Shown here in pieces: positions 58,122-64,000 of a DNA stretch of 64,000 nucleotides. Below the pieces are notes generated by a model. The model worked only from the letters and a program-made list of their open reading frames with translations. It was not told where the DNA came from and ran no database searches. How positions within the stretch are numbered: position 1 is the stretch's first letter; every line of letters begins with the position of its first letter. The position numbers and the translations under genes are program-made. The DNA comes from Ailurus styani (lineage: Eukaryota > Chordata > Mammalia > Carnivora > Ailuridae): the NCBI GenBank assembly GCA_002007465.1, contig LNAC01000847.1, forward strand, positions 87,014 to 151,013. Direction: 5' to 3'.

Positions 58122-61100
58122 TTTTCAGTTATTTGGAGGGTTCATTATACCACGTTTGTTTTATCAAAGTTTACCTCACTTGTAGGAATGTTTGTTTTGC
58201 CTGGTGATTAAATTAGTTGTCCAAGGTCTCTGTGACCATTCTTTTCGCTGGTTTTAATTAATTAGATCTTATTTGTGCGTCTCAGATACAGCCTAAAATT
58301 CTGCTTAAATGGAATCAATTATCCAACCATACATAGTGGTTAAAAATGAAAAAACAGTCATTTTAACATGGTATTAAAACTTTTAGAACAGCACTGTTTT
58401 TGTTTGTTTATCTTAGAGAATAAAGAGAATACTTTCAAGTAAATGTCTTAAAAGACCTAAGGGGGAAATAGGAAAATAGTTTCTTGTGAAAAATAAATCT
58501 CTGGAATATTCCCTGTAGGGTACAATGGAAAAGAATAAAATGCCCAGTGGCAAAAAAAGAAGCTAGGGGGAAAATGTTATCTACCAGCAAGCTCCCATCC
58601 CCCCACCCCAAAAGTAAAATAGGAATAGGATAAGTAGTTTGCGACAAAGTAAATGCAACACATATAATTGCAGTATCTTATGTTAAATAAAAACCTTTAT
58701 ATTACCTCCTACTATTAAGTCTCTCATAAAACAGTGGTGCTTTTTTTCTAAGATGTTTTTAAATGGGCCCTTTAAATAAAAAAATATATTTTAGGGACTT
58801 GCAGGGGGCGAGGGGAGGAGAGTAGAAGGTTTTACTTTATCCTTTCTCTCTCTCGGTTTCCCAAATATTTTAGGAGAAGAACACATCTGAGTTGAGTTCT
58901 CCACAAAAGTATTAGAAAGGATGAGAGATTACCAAATTGGTGTTAAGTAACTGAGCCCAGTGAACAAAAACTCCAGCTGTTTGAGTATGGACTTGGTTTC
59001 ATTTTAAGACATGGTCTGGTTACGTGGCGAACATATATAACTTATAAATTGTTTCCATTGCCTCTCTCATGAGCTAGTTTATATGAAAAAAGAGTTTAAA
59101 TTCAATGCATCATCACCATCCCCAGGGTCTCTTTCAGCATGGTTCAGTGTCCATGCCATACTTCCACATGGAGGAGACAATACTGTTACCCAAAAGGCAG
59201 CCTGACAAATTACAAAGTAAAGGAGAGTTTGAGAAAAAGCATGTTGTAGGCAGTTAATGTTTGTAAAATGTGATTATGTAAAGAGCTTTGATAAATTTTC
59301 TTCTTATTTTTCCTTTACTGAAAGACATGAACGACTAGCATTTTAATCTCCCACAAAGCAGAAGCTCAAAAATCGAGCCAACATTTCTTTTTTTAATACA
59401 GCATAAGGCCATTTTAACCTGTTAATTCCCATAAGGCAATGTCAAAGTGAATGTGACCAAGTGCTAGACAATTTTGTGGAGGGTAATAATTGCCTGGTGC
59501 CTCAGACAAGGCGGTAGGGATTGAGATGCTCAGTGACAGGAGTTAACCCATCCAACTAAACCCGGAATTAATTACCAGGACACATTCCATGAAGAGTGGC
59601 ATTATAATTTTAAATTGAACCTATTTTTAAACAGATTTATTGGCATAAAATTTTATATATGCTATACATATTCTATATATGCTATATATAGCATGTTCCA
59701 TAAATTATATATAATTCCATATGTTATATATAAATTGCATGTTATATATGTACAATTCTTTGTTATATAACATATAACATAAAATTAATTGTACATATTT
59801 AAAGCATACAATTTTATGAGATGTAACAGGTATATGTACTTCGAAATCATCATCACAATCAAGACAATGAACATATTTATCATGCCCCACATATAGGAGT
59901 TCCTGTAGCTCCATATCCTTGCTAACATTAAATTTTAGACATTCTAATAGGTGTATATTTCACTGTGGTTTTAATATGCTTTTCTATAATGACTAATGAT
60001 GCTGACCACGTTTTCATTTGCTTATTTATCATTCATAATCTTCCTTGGTGAAGTATCTGCTGAAATATTTTTTGCTCAAAGTGAGGAGGGGTATTTCCTT
60101 TCTTACTATGGGTTTTGAAAGTTTTTTTAAATATTCTGAAAATAAAAAAAAATATTCTGGATATAAGTCCTTCATCAGATATATGATATGTAAATATTTT
60201 CTCCCATTCTGGTTTGTATTTTCACTTTCTTAACAATAGGTTTAGAAGAGCAAAACATTCTAATTTTGGTTAACATCCTAATTTCTAACATCATTTTCTT
60301 TTCTTTCAAGCACTGTGCTTTTGGTATATATCTAAGAAATGTTTGCCTAACACAAGAACTTTCTCTGATGTTTCTTTATGAAGTTTTATAGTTTTAGATT
60401 TTTCATTTAGGTCTATGACTACTTTGAATTAATTTTTTTTATCATGTCAGATATGAGTCAACATTTACTTTTTTTGAGTATGCATACCCATTTGTTGAAA
60501 AGGCTGTATTTTGTCCACTGAATTTCCTTTTTGCACCTTAGCCAAAAATCAGTTATTCATAAAACTAGTGTGAGTTGTTCTGGGGCTTCTTATTCTCCAT
60601 TAATCTACTTGTATATTTATTTTTATGCCAGTATCACCCTATCTTGATCCCTGTAGTTTTGAAATAAGTCTTGAAATGAGAAATTTTTGGACTTCCAAAC
60701 TGGTTCTTTTTAAATGGTTTTGGCTATTATAATTCTATAGGAATTTCAAAATCAGCTTGTGAAATTCCACCAAAAAAATAATGCTAACATTCTGATAAGG
60801 ATTGCATTTTATCTTTACATCAGTATGGGGATACTTGACATCTTAACAACATGAACTTTTCCAATCACTGAACACAGCATAACCTCCTATTTATTTAGGT
60901 TGTATTTGATTTCTATCAGCAATAATACTCTGTAGTTTTCAGAATTCATGTCTTTCACAGCTTTGTCAGATTTATCCCCATTTCATGTGTATGCTGCTAT
61001 TGATATATTAATATAAAATGACATATTTATTTCAGTTTCCAATTGTCCATTGCTAGCACAAAAAAAGGATGATTGATTTTTATAAGTTGATCTTATATCT

Positions 61101-61143
61101 TGTAACCTTGCTAATAAACTCATATATTATTTTAAAGCAGTAT

Positions 61144-61284
61144 TTTTTTTAAGATTTTATTTATTTATTTGACAGAGAGAGAGATCACAAGTAGGCAGAG
61201 AGGCAGGCAGAGAGAGAGAGGGGGAAGCAGGCTCTCCGCTGAGCTGAAGGCAGGGCTTAACCCACTGAGCTACCCAGGCACCCC
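61144..61284 (-). mobile_element. CAN SINE with internal microhomology deletion
   Basis: Antisense copy with 'aagattttatttatttattt', 'cagagaggcaggcagagaga', then 'ctctccgctgag' joined directly to 'ctgaaggcagggctt'. About 50 nt of the usual middle (gcagggagcc...atgacctga) is missing, and CTGAGC is present at both ends of the missing part in intact copies. Target-site duplication TTAAAGCAGTAT (61132-61143) and TTAAAGTAGTAT (61285-61296), one mismatch. Confidence 0.95.
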
Positions 61285-61426
61285 TTAAAGTAGTATCTTG
61301 ATGGGCCATGACTAGGATGAGGTGAGTTAGGTATTCTCCTGGGGTACAAATTTAAGAGAGTACAAGAAAAGTTGGTAATAAAGATAACACAATTGTAATG
61401 TAATATTTTTAAAAAATCAAATTTAA

Positions 61427-61611
61427 GGGCACATGGATGGCTCAGTTGGTTAAGTGTCTGCCTTTGGCTCAGGTCATGATCCTAGGGTCCTGGGATAGAG
61501 TCCCACATCAGGCTCACTGCTTAACAGGGAGTCTGCTTCTCCCTCTGCCTGCCACTCCCCCTGCTTGTGCTCTCCCTCCCTCTCTCTCTGTCAAATAAAT
61601 TTAAAAAAGCT
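61427..61611 (+). mobile_element. CAN SINE
   Basis: 'gggcacatggatggctcagttggttaagtgtctgcctttggctcaggtcatgatcc', 'gggtcctgggatagagtccc', 'aacagggagtctgcttctcc', (CT)n, 'gtcaaataaattt'. Flanks are A/T-rich, with AAAATCAAA-type repeats on both sides as a probable target-site duplication. Opposite orientation to the copy 142 bp to its left. Confidence 0.94.
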
Positions 61612-61639
61612 TAAAAAAAAATCAAAATTGAAAACAACA

Positions 61640-61692
61640 GCCTGTAGGCAAGCTGCCTGCTTTTGTAAATAAAGTGGTTTTCACTGGTACAT
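61640..61692. repeat. Possible hAT-Charlie fragment
   Basis: 'cagcctgtaggcaagctgcctgcttttgtaaataaagtggtttt' resembles the 'ctgcctgtttttgtaaataaagttttattgg' end of a MER-class hAT element. Very short, so tentative. Confidence 0.35.
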
Positions 61693-63625
61693 TTAATCAC
61701 ATTTTCTACATAAACAATCATGTCATCTGTGAATGAAAAACAGTTTTACTTTTTCCTTTGAAATCCACATATCTTTTTTTGTTGCTGTTGTCATTCTCTT
61801 ATTTAACAGAAGAGAAACTTTAGCACAATGTGGAATAGAAGCGGTGAGAGCAGATACCCTTATCTTATTTCACTTAGAAAGAAAATATTCAGTCTTTCAC
61901 CATCAACTCTGATGTTAGCTTTGGGGATTTTTTTATTGTTTTCAATGCTTTTCACTAGGTTAAGGAATTACCCTTCTATTCTTAGTTTGCTGAAATTTCT
62001 TTTAAATTAGAAACAGATTTTTAGATTTCTTCAATTTTTTTGTTTGGTTTATGGAGATAATTATGCGATTTATATTGTTGTTGTCATTGTTGCCATTATT
62101 TAGTTTGTCATTTCTGGGAATTACAATAGTCTCAAATGTTAAACCTACTTAGAATTCTTAGGATAGACCTCACATGTTCATAATATGTTATAATCTTTAT
62201 ATATTATTGGATTATATTTGTTAAAATTTGTTTAGAACTTTTGCATCTATGTTCATGGAGGACAAAGGTCCACACTTTTCCTGTCTTATCTTTGTCCAGT
62301 TAGGATACTGGGGTGTTGGCTCCACAGATTTAGTTGGGAAGTATTCCCTCTGTTTTACTTTTCTGAACGAGAATGTGTAGAATTGGCCTTATTCTTTCAT
62401 AAATGGTTGGTAGACTCTACTTGTGAAGCCATTCGGGCCTGCAGTTTTCTTCATGGAAATGTTTGGAACTATAAAATTCAATTTCTTTAACATTATCTGT
62501 TGCTTCTTGACAAAACTTTGATAATTTGTGTTTTTCAAGGAATCTGACCAGTTTATTTGCATGAAATTTTTGATAATATTCTAGTTTTTCTTTTAATATG
62601 CATGGAATCTGCAGTGGTGCTACTTCTCTCATTTCCCATACTGATAATTTGTGTTTCTTCTCGCTTTTTACCTTCATCAATCTGTCAGTTTTATCAATTT
62701 CAGTTGATCTTGCAAGGAATTTTGCAAAGCTTTACTTTCCTCGATAGTCTCTATGATTTTTTTCTTGCTATCTTATCAATTTCCTCTACTGATCTTCATT
62801 ATATCCTTATTTTATTTACTTTGAGTTTAGTTTGTTCTTAATTTTTCTAGTATTTAGAGGTGGAAGTTGCAATAATTAATCTGAGACCTTTCTCCACTTC
62901 TGATCATATGTTTGATGCAATAAATTTCCCTACTAGTAATGCTTTAATGACATACCAAAAATTTTAATATTTTATATTTTAATTTTCATTCAATTCAAAA
63001 TAATTTTAATTTATCTTATGATTTTTCCTTTGTTTAAAGGTTATTTAGATGTATTATTTATTTTTTAAATATTTTGGGAATTTTCCAAATATATTCCTTT
63101 TGTGGTCAGAATATATACCTTGGATGAACTGAACTCTTTAAAATTATTAAGACTTCTTTTATTGCACAGAATATGGCCTATTTTAGTAAATGGTATGGAT
63201 GTATTTGAAAAGACTGTGTATTCTGTTGCTATTGGACAGCATGTCTTATAAACATCAATTAGATAAGTTGATAGCATTTTTCAAATTTTGAATAGCCTTA
63301 CTCCATTGTTTTATTAATTATTTACTGGTAGGTATGGGAATCAACTGTGATTCTAAGTTTTTCTATTGCTCCTTCCTGTTCTATCAGTTTTTGTTTCGTG
63401 TATCTTAAAATTTTGATACTAAGTGCATAAACCTTAGGATTGCTATCATTTCTGGATAGATTGACCATTTCATCATTATGAAATGATTCTTTTTGTCCCT
63501 GGTAATAATCTTTGCTTTGATAACTACTTTGCTACTAATATTACAAGGTATTTTTTAATTAGAGTTATCATGGTACATCTTTTTCCATTGCTTCAATTTT
63601 CTATTTGTGTCTTCATATTTAAAAT

Positions 63626-63668
63626 CATTGTGGTTTTTTGTTTGTTTTTTGTTTGTTTTGTTTTTTGT
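63626..63668. repeat. (GTTTTTTGTTT)n simple repeat
   Basis: ggttttttgtttgttttttg, then tttgttttgttttttg: T-rich array with regular G, inside the old L1. Confidence 0.8.
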
Positions 63669-64000
63669 AAGAAGTATATATACTTGAGACATGCTTTTCC
63701 ATCCAATCTGAAAATCTCTGCCTTTTAATTGGAGATATTTAGACCATTTACATTTACTGTGATTATTGATATACTTAGGTTTAACTCTATCATCTTAATA
63801 CACGGTTTCTATCTGTATTTTCTCTTTTTTAAAGCCTTTTTCTCTTTTTCTGCCTTCTTTTGGTTTGTGTACTCTGTATGATTCTATTTTATATCTCTAT
63901 TGTTGCTTTTTAGCTTTTTAGTTTCTTAGTTATTGTTAGCTTTTCAGCATAATTCTCATACATTATGCTATTGGTTGTTTAGAGCTTATCAGTCTATCTT

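Larger units (their letters stand above)
18854..64000 (-). other. DPYD: DPYD intron 14, partial (at least 45.1 kb)
   Basis: All sequence upstream of exon 15 in the gene direction. Exon 14 (165 nt in human, ending in codons for FPDN) was searched for by eye as its reverse complement and not found, so the intron extends past the right edge. It is packed with transposable-element remains, listed separately. Large unassigned AT-rich blocks lie at about 34.3-42.3, 46.6-49.0, 50.1-51.35, 52.1-54.25 and 56.3-59.6 kb; apart from the small repeats listed, I see no gene or RNA gene in them. Confidence 0.85.
59615..64000 (-). mobile_element. Old L1 (L1M-type) LINE, antisense, runs off the right edge
   Basis: Reverse-complement L1 from its 3'UTR into ORF2. 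Near 59.8 kb, 'gaaatcatcatcacaatcaagacaatgaacatatttatcatgcccc' is old L1 3'UTR text. 59.94-60.06 kb ('aataggtgtatatttcactgtggttttaatatgctt' ... 'ttccttggtgaagtatctg') is the C-terminal ORF2 zone. 60.48-60.68, 61.69-61.76, 62.66-62.96, 63.1-63.3 and 63.70-63.76 kb ('aaaatctctgccttttaattggagatatttagaccatttacattta') go on upstream. ORFs are riddled with stops. Two CAN SINEs and an unrelated stretch (61285-61680) interrupt it. Confidence 0.88.

Noticed and set aside
59640..59790. TATA-rich palindromic stretch (for example GCTATATATAGC) considered as a promoter or origin
   Set aside because: It lies within the AT-rich 3'UTR of the old L1 and the palindromes are simple TA-repeat decay.

Overview
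This is 64 kb of mammalian intronic DNA. It is AT-rich and dense in interspersed repeats of very different ages. The lineage marker is at least thirteen copies of the tRNA-Lys-derived carnivore SINE (CAN SINE). Their 3' halves carry the form that, as I recall, is typical of arctoid carnivores (a 'cctacttgtgatctctctctg'-like segment, then TCAAATAAATAAATAAAATCTT and a poly-A). This points to a caniform carnivore, most probably a mustelid or close relative; the family is inference. No Alu or rodent B1/B2 element was seen.

The only protein-coding sequence I can support is two short minus-strand exons of DPYD (dihydropyrimidine dehydrogenase, the rate-limiting enzyme of uracil, thymine and 5-fluorouracil breakdown). 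The exon at 18785-18853 (69 nt, 23 codons) and the exon at 10181-10264 (84 nt, 28 codons) match human exons 15 and 16 in length, phase and protein sequence. Exon 16 encodes the active-site loop with the catalytic cysteine (human Cys671). The gene runs right to left. The window therefore holds at least 45.1 kb of intron 14 (18854-64000), all 8,520 nt of intron 15 (10265-18784) and at least 10.2 kb of intron 16 (1-10180). I looked for exons 14 and 17 by eye and did not find them; the well-known exon 14 donor (human c.1905+1) lies outside the window.

Layout by region. 1-10180 (intron 16): an L2 3' end, one CAN SINE, a diverged inverted repeat near 4.27/5.17 kb, microsatellites, otherwise unassigned DNA. 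10181-10264: exon 16. 10265-18784 (intron 15): MIR copies, a CAN SINE, an AT-rich palindromic tandem repeat, a degenerate ~54-bp minisatellite, a long antisense L2 and a pyrimidine tract. 18785-18853: exon 15, with a clear branch point and pyrimidine tract. 18854-64000 (intron 14): eleven CAN SINEs, many MIR and L2 copies (one L2 split by a hAT-type DNA element), an MLT1-like LTR, a 5'-truncated L1 on the plus strand (about 25.39-27.64 kb), and an old L1 on the minus strand that fills 59.6-64.0 kb and runs off the end.

Nothing suggests a new multi-gene system. The most useful leads are local: an antisense CAN SINE with a cryptic acceptor just upstream of exon 15, recent SINE insertions with intact target-site duplications, a possible poly(A)-only retrotransposition event, a SINE with a microhomology deletion, and several strong palindromes. 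Repeat calls come from memory of consensus sequences, so edges of old elements (MIR, L2, L1M) are approximate. In the stretches between listed features I see nothing I can name.
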